Source: Symsagittifera roscoffensis (taxonomy: Eukaryota; Xenacoelomorpha; Acoela; Convolutidae). Taken from it: DNA of 64,000 nucleotides. Positions 34,955 through 47,020 of the stretch are shown here, one piece after another (positions within the stretch are counted from its first letter, which is position 1; each line of letters begins with the position of its first letter). Below the pieces are notes generated by a model. That model did no database searches, was not told where the DNA came from, and saw only the letters and a list, made by a program, of their open reading frames with translations. Made by a program: the position numbers and the translations under genes. Location of the stretch: NCBI RefSeq assembly GCF_963678635.1, contig NC_087062.1:72509345-72573344 (forward strand). The letters run 5' to 3'.

Positions 34955-36730
34955 CTAGCTTTTTTGTATTGTTTTGGGTTGTAGTTGGTTTTTATTTTGT
35001 TTTTCAAGGTGAATGTCGTTTTGTTCTTTTATTTCATTTTCCGTATGTGGGTGATTTTGAATCATTTTTAAACCTGTGAAAGAATATAATTGAGTTAATT
35101 CGCGTAGTGCGTATTCTTTTGGATAGTAAGGCAATAGATTGTTTCGATGTTGAACAATTTCTTTTTGGTCTGAATCGGTGATTTTATATGTTACGTCAGT
35201 GGGTTTGGCAATTATTTGGTATAGTCCTTTGCGAAGGGGTTGTAATTTTTTACAAATTCCTTTTTGTGTAATAAAATTAGGTATTAAGACAAATGTTCCA
35301 ATTTTTAAATCTGAGGCTGTTGTAAAGCGTGAATTATTTTGTTCGTTAATGTTTTGCCTTTGTAACAATTTTTTTGTTACTCTTTGGTAAATTTCATTGT
35401 GTTTTTTATCTCTATTTAAAATCCATTCGGTGTGTGTACCGGAGGCTAATTTAAGAATTTGTGGGTGATGAAAATGATCTTCATCATGCGTGTGTAAAGG
35501 TAGGTTATAACAAACTGAGTGTTTATTTGGTTGGCAATGTCCTTGTGCATTTTTATGAGAGTTTGCTGTAAACATAATTGGTTTACGTGGCTTTTGATTA
35601 AAAACTATTTCGTATGGTGACATTCATATAAGTGTCGTAATTTGTGAATTGTATGCTAAGGGAAATAATTTTACATCTGCTGACCATTCTGTGTATCTTG
35701 TATCATTTCCATTTATGATACATCTAAGATATTCTTGTAGTGAACGGTTCATACCTTCGACTAAACCGTTTGTCCAAGGTGCATGAGATGTACGTGGTTT
35801 GTGTTTGATATTATATAGGTGACATAGTGTGATGATTTCATTATTTATGAATTCTGTACCGTTGTCTGTAACTAAGATTTCGGGTAATCCGAATTTAGCT
35901 ATCCAGTGTTCATAAAGTGTTGTGTAAGCATAATAAGCGTTACAATGTGGTACTGGATTGAGTGCTACATAATATGTAAATGCATCAACAATTACCATAA
36001 TGTAGGAGTTTCCTTCAGAGAATGGTGAAATTGGTCCTTTTGTATCGAATGAAATACGATGGTTAAAATATAAACTTTGTCTTTTAAAATCTTGTTTATG
36101 TGCTATTTGTTTTTGATTTGGATAAGGTTTATTTAGCTGACATACTATACAATCATTGCATAGTACTTTTATCCAAATTGGTGCATTTGGGAAATAAAAA
36201 TTTTGTGTAATTTTTCTCTGGTCCAGAGTGTCCTTTAGTGTTTTGTGTATGTGAAATGTTAAAAACTATTAGAATCATACTTAAAGGGAGACAGAGAACT
36301 GTAGAATCATTTAATTGATATTCTAGAAGGTCTGTGTTTTCATTAATTGTTGTATTATTAAATTTTCGGAAATATCGGAGGAGTGTTTTATTTCCTAAAA
36401 TTGTGGTATCTGCCTTTACGGGCTTAGTTTTGTATTTGTGCCATGATTTTAGTTGTCTAATTACCGGGTCAAGATTTTGATATTGTTTCAAGATTTCAAT
36501 TGTAATTTTATCTGTTGGAGGGAGAAAAATATCTTCAATTTCTAATTTAGATAGGGGAATTGTGTCAAGTGAGTCATGGAGGTCAAAGACTTGATTTATT
36601 GTGTATTTTGAATCATTTGTTTGTGGTCCTGATAAATTTATTTTATCAGTTAAATTTTCTTTTTCTATTAACGGAAAAAGGTCTTTTTTATGCGAGTGGT
36701 GTTTTATTCGTTTTTGTTGGGTGTTATTTT
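34955..36730 (-). pseudogene. pol: integrase, copy 1
   Basis: Reading from the N-terminus: the HHCC zinc-binding region (HTQNTKGHSG ... CIVCQ), then the core with FDTKGP, VTDNGTEF and GLVEGMNRSLQ supplying D, D and E, then SPYEIVF, and a C-terminal part with FVLIPNF, KGLYQII and HRNNLLPYYPKE (GPY/F-like). An 11-bp deletion near 36211 splits the zinc-binding region. A TGA (35624-35626), shared by all copies, falls where the family has the Gly of the G-x-SPYE motif. The catalytic triad itself is intact in this copy. Confidence 0.85.
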
Positions 36731-38293
36731 TTATCCATTGTGAGTATGGAAATGGTTTGAAAGTTGATGTTCCAAGTTGGGAAATAAAAATTTTGTGTAA
36801 AATTCGAATATGTTTTCTCTGGTCGTTGATTGGTTTATGATCTGTGAATAGAACTGTTGGATGTTTTGATCAAGTACCAGAAATTCATATTCTGTAAGTG
36901 TATAAATTATAGCTGTACATTCTCTCATTAGAGTTGAGAGTCGTAGCTCTGCTTGAGTGAATAATCGGGATTTTGCTGATATAAGGTTCATTTTATTTGT
37001 ACCACTGTGTGATTGTAGTAATGCTGCGCCGATGCCAAAATTTGAAGCATCGCACATTGCATAGAATGGTTGATTTGGATCTGGAATTGTGTTTGAAATT
37101 TGTTCAGTTAGAAGTTTTTTAATTTCTTCAAATCGTGTTTGATGTTCAGTAGTCCATTCAAAATTATTTTGTTGTCTGAGGATATTATAGAACGGTCTTA
37201 AATATATTTGCATTTTATAAACGTACTTGCTTAAGAAATTTAACATTCCAAGGAATTCTTGGATTTTCTTTTTGTTTGTTGGTGGTTGAAGTTTTTGAAT
37301 AGCATCAATGCGTGATTTTAATGGAGTGATTGTGTTTCTTTCTATATTATGTCCTAAAAATTTAACTCGTGTTAAAAAGAAGTGTGATTTATCGGGGGCG
37401 GCCTTCAGATTTTCGTTCTGAAGTATTTTATGATAGTGTTCTAAAACTGTAAACATTTCTTTTTTTGTCTGTGATTGCATAAAAACATCGTCCAAATAGG
37501 TGATTGCGTTTTTCTTGAGTATTAGTGGTCTAAAAATTTTGCTCATAAAAGCTGAAAATGTTGCTGGTCCCATGGAAATTCCATAGAATAGCCGGTTGAA
37601 TTCATATTGTTGATTTCCAATAACAAATTGTGTTAAACGTCGTGATTGTTCATCTAGTGGCATTTGATTGTATGCACTATTCATATCTGCGGTTGTAAAG
37701 TATTTTCCGTTTATTTTTGTTAAAATAACTTGTATTGGTTCAATAGGCCAATTGCATTTCGATTCGTCTATTAGTGAATTGAGGTATCTAGCGTCTAAAA
37801 CTATTTTTAATGATTCTCCTTTTGCTAGGATGATAACAGGGTTAATAAATATGTTATCTTTTGGTTGTTCTTTTTTATTTACTGGTGAGATAATTTTGTA
37901 TTGTTTTTAAATATCAAGTAATCTGTTTACTTTGTCATGTAAATGAATTGGTACTTTACTAGCTCTTTGTTTTTTGAAAACTGCGTCAGGTTTTAACGGG
38001 AGATGTAGTGATGAACTGATTTTTCCAACATCAAATTTTGATGTTGCGTAGACTGTTGAATATTTTAATAGATGTTTTGCTAGTTTGTCAAATTCGATTT
38101 GTGTAATTTGTCAGTGTTCAAAGTTAAACATGGTTAAAAATTGTTGTTGTTCTTTTGTGTAATTTGTTATATTGAATGTTGGTTTAAAATATGGTGTTTT
38201 TGTGAAATAATCTGTGTTTCTCTTTTCATTGCTTATTATGTTATTTATGGATAGTTCTTCGTTAAGAATTGTGGATTGGCAAATATCTAATAA
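36731..38293 (-). pseudogene. pol: reverse transcriptase and partial RNase H, copy 1
   Basis: The RT has LDARYLNSLI, TADMNSAYNQMPL, FNRLFYGISMGPATF, the catalytic YLDD (37487-37498), FLGHNIE and GMLNFLSKYVYKM. RNase H starts at FYAMCDASNFGIGAALLQ and ELRLSTLMRECTAI. After YEFLVL the frame is shifted by one lost base; TDHKPI follows in the next frame and then the domain breaks off. Upstream, a TAA at 37909-37911 is private to this copy, and a TGA near 38120 is shared. Otherwise this is the longest open RT of the three. Confidence 0.88.
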
Positions 38294-39200
38294 TTAGAGT
38301 ATATTATTTACGCGGTATGCTTTTTCATGTATGGGTGAGATTGTAGCGTTTGTTTCGCAATATCCTAAAAGTCCTAAGGGTAATGTTACTTGATACGGTT
38401 TATTGTTATACACGTGTAGCGAAATGATGTCGGAATTCGTGTTTTTCAAATATTTTATAGATGAAATCGTGATTTTGAAAAACTTGTGAATAGGTTTAAA
38501 TTCAAAGTCTGACATAAATAGTTGTTGTTTGTTTTGACTGTTATCATACTGGTGAACTTGTTTTATTGAAAAATTATATATATTTCCTGATAGTGGTTTC
38601 AGGTGTTTCCGTTGTTGGTTATAAATTGGATAAAATTTTGAGAAGAATGGTGGTTGTTTATTTAATCTTTGAAAAAATGTTAGAGCTGTATTTTTTGTTT
38701 TTGTGTACTTATCTTTGATCAGTATTTTACTATTCAAGATGTTGATTGTTGGTATATATTTTGATATAAATGGTATGCCAATGATAATGTGTTTAATATC
38801 AGTTATATGAAATATTTGTTTAAATGGTTTGTTTAGAATTTTATTTTGTTCCATTGTTCTTGTGGGGAGAAGGAATAATTGGATTTTCCATAATTTACTA
38901 AGGTTGATCCTTGTGCTGTTGCTAGTTTACTAGAGGTTGCAAGAGGCGTTAATTTTGGATGTAATATTTTGATTTCATTCCATGTGGGAATATTAATTAT
39001 GTTTGATTCTGCTCCTGAATCAATTAAAAAATCAATTTCAAGATCTGGTGGTTGAAATTCTTTGTTTCTTGGACTTTCTAAGAGAAATGGTTTTGTCCAA
39101 ATTTTTTCTCTGGGTTGTTCTTTTTGTATATTTTGATAAATATGATTTGTGTTTAAACATTTTGTTTTGTCTTTTTCATCGGGTTAATTTACCCTGTTAA
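38294..39200 (-). pseudogene. pro: aspartic protease and linker, copy 1
   Basis: The active site is FLIDSGAESNII (near 39005-39040), a retropepsin-type D-S-G. It is followed by KLATAQGSTLVNYG, then a one-base deletion (shared with copy 2, absent from copy 3), then LFLLPTRTMEQN and IIIGIPFISKYIPTI, the second half of the protease fold. About 130 residues of linker run to a TAA at 38294-38296 present in all copies. A further shared TAA separates it from gag at about 39185. Confidence 0.8.
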
Positions 39201-40923
39201 TTTCGTTTATTTCTTGTGCAGTTTGTGTAGTATTGATGGGTTCAAAATAATAATTGTGAAGGAATTCCATTGATTTTCATATATATGTGATGTAGAAGGT
39301 TGTTCATATATGATAGGTTCGTAGTCGTTTTCGACTGTTATCATATTTACGGAGATGGTATTTTCTGTATCACTTTCTGTATCTGATGATCCACAGTTTA
39401 TTTGATTTAGTTGTAGTTCGTTACTTCCTTTGTCATCAAAACCTGGGGGGTCTGATGTTGTTTCCTCATTTGACTGTACTTGAATAATATGTCTTTGATG
39501 TTTTGGTGTACTACTTCTGTATCGATGTTTAGAATTATTATAATGGTTATTATTCCTATGTGGTGACTGGGAATAATTTCTATATTGATTATTATAACTT
39601 GAATTTCGATTTTTTGAATTAATTCGTGATCTGTTTTGATAATTGTCATTTGATCTATGATAGTTTGATCTGTTATATGAGTTATTTCTTGATCGACTGT
39701 TCGGGTAATTCTGATTTCGATTGTTCGAATAACTTCTATTTCGATTATGTGAATAGTTTCTATTTCTGTTGTATGGTGAGTTTCGTGATTGATTATTGGA
39801 ATAGTGTTTATTTCTTGGGTGTAATTGGGAACTGGATCTAGAAACAAATTGTGTTGCATTGGAATTTGATCTCGAATAGTTATTTCGACTATTTGATCGA
39901 TTATAATTATTTTGTGAAGAATTCTGTGTATTTTTTCGTTCTGATGATCTTCCTCTATAACTTGAGTTATATGGTGATTGATTCCTTGTGTAATTGGTGT
40001 TGTTCGGAAGTGGTTTTCCTGAACTGTTGTACTATATATATTTTTGTTTGGTAGATTTTGATCTTTTTTCATATATTGATAGAACGATTTATTTGGTTCT
40101 TTATGCTTTTGAGGTTTGTTTTGGTTATCTTGTTGTTTTTGTCTACATTCGGAAATACTGTGTCCGTATCGTCGGCAATAATTACACCATTTTTTGAAAG
40201 ATGGTTTGCCTTTAAAATTTGGGTGTTTTTCATAAATATGTAGTATTTCAGTGATTTTTTCAACTAGGTCTGTATCTGATTCCTGTATGTTATTTATATG
40301 TGTGTAGTGTTTGTTTCAATTCGATTAACATATTGTAGTTTTCGATTTTCTGTTTCTTCAAGTTTCATTGTGATTTCCGCTTGCTCTAGTTTGTCTACTA
40401 GTTTTCAAAAATCTAAATCTGGCTCTCGAATTGAGGAAGGATGAGATGCTCTCTTTTTTATTGCTATTTTCCTTAATTGAGGTGTTAAGGTCATCATTAA
40501 AATTTCTGTCAATTTTATTCATGTGCATAGTCATGTGTATTAAGTGAATATGCTTTTCGAACTAGTGTTTCGATACGTATTGCTAATTGTTTGATGGTTT
40601 CATTTGGTAATCTGCGAATTTCATTACATAAAACTCTTTGGTGTTGTTTATTTCTTTCGGAGTCAAACATTTTTGAAAATTCTTGTGTAAATTTTTTCCA
40701 GTCTGATTTATTTCTATAGGTAATACTGAAAACCATTTTTGAGCTGCGCCATCTAAGGTTGTTTGTATCAATGCTGTGCGTCTATGTATCCAATTTTGAT
40801 GTAGTGGCGTATTAATTGGTTCAGGTCCTATATTTAAAACTAAATTTGCTGTTACTGCAATTAAATAATCTTCTACAGAATATTCAGGATCTGTTCCTGT
40901 AAATACCATCAATGGTTTATTTG
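39200..40923 (-). pseudogene. gag: Gag C-terminal half with zinc knuckle, copy 1
   Basis: A helical capsid-like part (GAAQKWFSVLP, FSKMFDSERNKQHQ, NETIKQLAIRIE) is followed by a CX2CX4HX4C zinc knuckle (CNYCRRYGHSISEC, 40145-40186) and then an Asn/Arg/Ser-rich tail. A one-base loss near 40033, private to this copy, throws the tail into a His/Ile/Thr-rich wrong frame. The ORF start is missing because the unit begins inside gag, so this half could not be translated as Gag on its own. Confidence 0.85.
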
Positions 40924-40999
40924 TTCTCGACTTGTTCTTGTGGTATGATTTTTTCTATCATTTTTCTATTTTTCCTTTCCTTTTGAGGTATTTTTTGAT

Positions 41000-42786
41000 C
41001 TAGCTTTTTTGTGTTGTTTTGGGTTGTAGTTGGTTTTTATTTTGTTTTTCAAGGTGAATGTCGTTTTGTTCTTTTATTTCATTTTCCGTATGTGGGTGAT
41101 TTTGAATCATTTTTAAACCTGTGAAAGAATATAATTGAGTTAATTCGCGTAGTGCGTATTCTTTTGGATAGTAAGGCAATAGATTGTTTCGATGTTGAAC
41201 AATTTCTTTTTGGTCTGAATCGGTGATTTTATATGTTACGTCAGTGGGTTTGGCAATTATTTGGTATAGTCCTTTGCGAAGGGGTTGTAATTTTTTACAA
41301 ATTCCTTTTTGTGTATTAAAATTAGGTATTAAGACAAATGTTCCAATTTTTAAATCTGAGGCTGTTGTAAAGCGTGAATTATTTTGTTCGTTAATGTTTT
41401 GCCTTTGTAACAATTTTTTTGTTACTCTTTGGTAAATTTCATTGTGTTTTTTATCTCTATTTAAAATCCATTCGGTGTGTGTACCGGAGGCTAATTTAAG
41501 AATTTGTGGGTGATGAAAATTATCTTCATCATGCGTGTATAAAGGTAGGTTATAACAAACTGAGTGTTTATTTGGTTGGCAATGTCCTTGTGCATTTTTA
41601 TGAGAGTTTGCTGTAAACATAATTGGTTTACGTGGCTTTTGATTAAAAACTATTTCGTATGGTGACATTCATAGAAGTGTCGTAATTTGTGAATTGTATG
41701 CTAAGGGAAATAATTTTACATCTGCTGACCATTCTGTGTATCTCGTATCATTTCCATTTATGATACATCTAAGATAATCTTGTAGTGAACGGTTCATACC
41801 TTCGACTAAACCGTTTGTCCAAGGTGCATGAGATGTACGTGGTTTGTGTTTGATATTATATAGGTGACATAGTGTGATGATTTCATTATTTATGAATTCT
41901 GTACCGTTGTATGTAACTAAGATTTCGGGTAATCCGAATTTAGCTATCCAGTGTTCATAAAGTGTTGTGTAAGCATAATAAGCGTTACAATGTGGTACTG
42001 GATTGAGTGCTACATAATATGTAAATGCATCATAAATTACCATAATGTAGGAGTTTCCTTCAGAGAATGGTGAAATTGGTCCTTTTGTATCGAATGAAAT
42101 ACGATGGTTAAAATATAAACTTTGTCTTTTAAAATCTTGTTTATGTGCTATTTGTTTTTGATTTGGATAAGGTTTATTTAGCTGACATACTATACAATCA
42201 TTGCATAGTACTTTTATCCAAATTGGTGCATTTGGGAAATAAAAATTTTGTGTAAAATTCGAATATGTTTTCTCTGGTCCAGAGTGTCCTTTAGTGTTTT
42301 GTGTATGTGAAATGTTAAAAACTATTAGAATCATACTTAAAGGGAGATAGAGAACTGTAGAATCATTTAATTGATATTCTAGAAGGTCTGTGTTTTCATT
42401 AATTGTTGTATTATTAAATTTTCGGAAATATCGGAGGAGTGTTTTATTTCCTAAAATTGTGGTATCTGCCTTTACGGGCTTAGTTTTGTATTTGTGCCAT
42501 GATTTTAGTTGTCTAATTACCGGGTCAAGATTTTGATATTGTTTCAAGATTTCAATTGTAATTTTATCTGTTGGAGGGAGAAAAATATCTTCAATTTCTA
42601 ATTTAGATAGGGGAATTGTGTCAAGTGAGTCATGGAGGTCAAAGACTTGATTTATTGTGTATTTTGAATCATTTGTTTGTGGTCCTGATAAATTTATTTT
42701 ATCAGTTAAATTTTCTTTTTCTATTAACGGAAAAAGGTCTTTTTTATGCGAGTGGTGTTTTATTCGTTTTTGTTGGGTGTTATTTT
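41000..42786 (-). pseudogene. pol: integrase, copy 2 (second catalytic Asp lost)
   Basis: The longest intact zinc-binding plus core frame (42547-41669, 292 codons). It has HTQNTKGHSGPEKTYSN, CIVCQ, FDTKGP and LVEGMNRSLQ. The second catalytic motif reads VTYNGTEF, so Asp is replaced by Tyr (GAC to TAC). A Val to Tyr change also occurs in the preceding strand. The shared TGA before SPYEIVF follows, then the C-terminal domain (41668-41000). Confidence 0.88.
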
Positions 42787-44348
42787 TTATCCATTGTGAG
42801 TATGGAAATGGTTTGAAAGTTGATGTTCCAAGTTGGGAAATAAAAATTTTGTGTAAAATTCGAATATGTTTTCTCTGGTCGTTGATTGGTTTATGATCTG
42901 TGAATAGAACTGTTGGATGTTTTGATCAAGTATCAGAAATTCATATTCTGTAAGTGTATAAATTATAGCTGTACATTCTCTCATTAGAGTTGAGAGTCGT
43001 AGCTCTGCTTGAGTGAATAATCGGGAATTTGCTGATATAAGGTTCATTTTATTTGTACCACTGTGTGATTGTAGTAATGCTGCGCCGATGCCAAAATTTG
43101 AAGCATCGCACATTGCATAGAATGGTTGATTTGGATCTGGAATTGTGTTTGAAATTTGTTCAGTTAGAAGTTTTTTAATTTCTTCAAATCGTGTTTGATG
43201 TTCAGTAGTCCATTCAAAATTATTTTGTTGTCTGAGGATATTATAGAACGGTCTTAAATATATTTGCATTTTATAAACGTACTTGCTTAAGAAATTTAAC
43301 ATTCCAAGGAATTCTTGGATTTTCTTTTTGTTTGTTGGTGGTTGAAGTTTTTGAATAGCATCAATGCGTGATTTTAATGGAGTGATTGTGTTTCTTTCTA
43401 TATTATGTCCTAAAAATTTAACTCGTGTTAAAAAGAAGTGTGATTTATCGGGGCGGCCTTCAGATTTTCGTTCTGAAGTATTTTATGATAGTGTTCTAAA
43501 ACTGTAAACATTTCTTTTTTTGTCTGTGATTGCATAAAAACATCGTCCAAATAGGTGATTGCGTTTTTCTTGAGTATTAGTGGTCTAAAAATTTTGCTCA
43601 TAAAAGCTGAAAATGTTGCTGGTCCCATGGAAATTCCATAGAATAGCCGGTTGAATTCATATTGTTGATTTTCAATAACAAATTGTGTTAAACGTCGTGA
43701 TTGTTCATCTAGTGGCATTTGATTGTATGCACTATTCATATCTGCGGTTGTAAAGTATTTTCCGTTTATTTTTGTTAAAATAACTTGTATTGGTTCAATA
43801 GGCCAATTGCATTTCGATTCGTCTATTAGTGAATTGAGGTATCTAGCGTCTAAAACTATTTTTAATGATTCTCCTTTTGCTAGGATGATAACAGGGTTAA
43901 TAAATATGTTATCTTTTGGTTGTTCTTCTTTATTTACTGGTGAGATAATTTTGTATTGTTCTAAAATATCAAGTAATCTGTTTACTTTGTCATGTAAATG
44001 AATTGGTACTTTACTAGCTCTTTGTTTTTTGAAAACTGCGTCAGGTTTTAACGGGAGATGTAGTGATGAACTGATTTTTCCAACATCAAATTTTGATGTT
44101 GCGTAGACTGTTGAATATTTTAATAGATGTTTTGCTAGTTTGTCAAATTCGATTTGTGTAATTTGTCAGTGTTCAAAGTTAAACATGGTTAAAAATTGTT
44201 GTTGTTCTTTTGTGTATTTTGTTATATTGAATGTTGGTTTAAAATATGGTGTTTTTGTGAAATAATCTGTGTTTCTCTTTTCATTGCTTATTATGTTATT
44301 TATGGATAGTTCTTCGTTAAGAATTGTGGATTGGCAAATATCTAATAA
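42787..44348 (-). pseudogene. pol: reverse transcriptase and partial RNase H, copy 2
   Basis: Same domains as the copy 1 RT. A lost G in the GGGG run near 43451 shifts the frame just after NLKAAP, separating the YLDD part (43739-43428) from the thumb/RNase H part (43302-42787). Upstream it is open to the shared TGA near 44175, including LVKLPLKPD-like sequence and the KVNRLLDILEQY region that is interrupted in copy 1. Confidence 0.88.
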
Positions 44349-45255
44349 TTAGAGTATATTATTTACGCGGTATGCTTTTTCATGTATGGGTGAGATTGTA
44401 GCGTTTGTTTCGCAATATCCTAAAAGTCCTAAGGGTAATGTTACTTGATACGGTTTATTGTTATACACGTGTAGCGAAATGATGTCGGAATTCGTGTTTT
44501 TCAAATATTTTATAGATGAAATCGTGATTTTGAAAAACTTGTGAATAGGTTTAAATTCAAAGTCTGACATAAATAGTTGTTGTTTGTTTTGACTGTTATC
44601 ATACTGGTGAACTTGTTTTATTGAAAAATTATATATATTTCCTGATAGTGGTTTCAGGTGTTTCCGTTGTTGGTTATAAATTGGATAAAATTTTGAGAAG
44701 AATGGTGGTTGTTTATTTAATCTTTGAAAAAATGTTAGAGCTGTATTTTTTGTTTTTGTGTACTTATCTTTGATCAGTATTTTACTATTCAAGATGTTGA
44801 TTGTTGGTATATATTTTGATATAAATGGTATGCCAATGATAATGTGTTTAATATCAGTTATATGAAATATTTGTTTAAATGGTTTGTTTAGAATTTTATT
44901 TTGTTCCATTGTTCTTGTGGGGAGAAGGAATAATTGGATTTTCCATAATTTACTAAGGTTGATCCTTGTGCTGTTGCTAGTTTACTAGAGGTTGCAAGAG
45001 GCGTTAATTTTGGATGTAATATTTTGATTTCATTCCATGTGGGAATATTAATTATGTTTGATTCTGCTCCTGAATCAATTAAAAAATCAATTTCAAGATC
45101 TGGTGGTTGAAATTCTTTGTTTCTTGGACTTTCTAAGAGAAATGGTTTTGTCCAAATTTTTTCTCTGGGTTGTTCTTTTTGTATATTTTGATAAATATGA
45201 TTTGTGTTTAAACATTTTGTTTTGTCTTTTTCATCGGGTTAATTTACCCTGTTAA
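44349..45255 (-). pseudogene. pro: aspartic protease and linker, copy 2
   Basis: Same active site and linker as copy 1, with the same one-base deletion between LVNYG and the LFLLPTRT segment. This deletion groups copies 1 and 2 against copy 3. Confidence 0.8.
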
Positions 45256-45261
45256 TTTCGT

Positions 45262-46944
45262 TTATTTCTTGTGCAGTTTGTGTAGTATTGATGGGTTCAA
45301 TATAATAATTGTGAAGGAATTCCATTGATTTTCATATATATGTGATGTAGAAGGTTGTTCATATATGATAGGTTCGTAGTCGTTTTCGACTGTTATCATA
45401 TTTACGGAGATGGTATTTTCTGTATCACTTTCTGTATCTGATGATCCACAGTTTATTTGATTTAGTTGTAGTTCGTTACTTCCTTTGTCATCAAAACCTG
45501 GGGGGTCTGATGTTGTTTCCTCATTTGACTGTACTTGAATAATATGTCTTTGATGTTTTGGTGTACTACTTCTGTATCGATGTTTAGAATTATTATAATG
45601 GTTATTATTCCTATGTGGTGACTGGGAATAATTTCTATATTGATTATTATAACTTGAATTTCGATTTTTTGAATTAATTCGTGATCTGTTTTGATAATTG
45701 TCATTTGATCTATGATAGTTCGATCTGTTATATGAGTTATTTCTTGATCGACTGTTCGGGTAATTCTGATTTCGATTGTTCGAATAACTTCTATTTCGAT
45801 TATGTGAATAGTTTCTATTTCTGTTGTATGGTGAGTTTCGTGATTGATTATTGGAATAGTGTTTATTTCTTGGGTGTAATTGGGAACTGGATCTAGAAAC
45901 AAATTGTGTTGCATTGGAATTAGATCTCGAATAGTTATTTCGACTATTTGACCGATTATAATTATTTTGTGAAGAATTCTGTGTATTTTTTCGTTCTGAT
46001 GATCTTCCTCTATAACTTGAGTTATATGGTGATTGATTCCTTGTGTAATTGGTGTTGTTCGGAAGTGGTTTTCCTGAACTGTTGTTACTATATATATTTT
46101 TGTTTGGTAGATTTTGATCTTTTTTCATATATTGATAGAACGATTTATTTGGTTCTTTATGCTTTTGAGGTTTGTTTTGGTTATCTTGTTGTTTTTGTCT
46201 ACATTCGGAAATACTGTGTCCGTATCGTCGGCAATAATTACACCATTTTTTGAAAGATGGTTTGCCTTTAAAATTTGGGTGTTTTTCATAAATATGTAGT
46301 ATTTCAGTGATTTTTTCAACTAGGTCTGTATCTGATTCCTGTATGTTATTTATATGTGTGTAGTGTTTGTTTCAATTCGATTAACATATTGTAGTTTTCG
46401 ATTTTCTGTTTCTTCAAGTTTCATTGTGATTTCCGCTTGCTCTAGTTTGTCTACTAGTTTTCAAAAATCTAAATCTGGCTCTCGAATTGAGGAAGGATGA
46501 GATGCTCTCTTTTTTATTGCTATTTTCCTTAATTGAGGTGTTAAGGTCATCATTAAAATTTCTGTCAATTTTATTCATGTGCATAGTCATGTGTATTAAG
46601 TGAATATGCTTTTCGAACTAGTGTTTCGATACGTATTGCTAATTGTTTGATGGTTTCATTTGGTAATCTGCGAATTTCATTACATAAAACTCTTTGGTGT
46701 TGTTTATTTCTTTCGGAGTCAAACATTTTTGAAAATTCTCGTGTAAATTTTTTCCATTTTTGAGCTGCGCCATCTAAGGTTGTTTGTATCAATGCTGTGC
46801 GTCTATGTACCCAATTTTGATGTAGTGGCGTATTAATTGGTTCAGGTCCTATATTTAAAACTAAATTTGCTGTTACTGCAATTAAATAATCTTCTACAGA
46901 ATATTCAGGATCTGTTCCTGTAAATACCATCAATGGTTTATTTG
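45262..46944 (-). pseudogene. gag: Gag C-terminal half with zinc knuckle, copy 2
   Basis: A 35-bp deletion after GAAQKW joins it directly to KKFTREF and happens to remove the frameshift that the other copies carry at this point (46571-46933 open). The zinc knuckle (46201-46242) and the long Asn/Arg/Ser-rich tail (46128-45262, in frame) are intact as sequence but remain in different frames. Confidence 0.85.
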
Positions 46945-47020
46945 TTCTCGACTTGTTCTTGTGGTATGATTTTTTCTTTCATTTTTCTATTTTTCCTTTC
47001 CTTTTGAGGTATTTTTTGAT

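Noticed and set aside
39407-40072. 221-codon His/Ile/Thr/Glu-rich frame in copy 1, and the 150-codon equivalents at 45462 and 51481
   Set aside because: It is the alternative frame of the Asn/Arg/Ser-rich Gag tail. In copy 1 it only looks joined to the Gag start because of a one-base loss near 40033.
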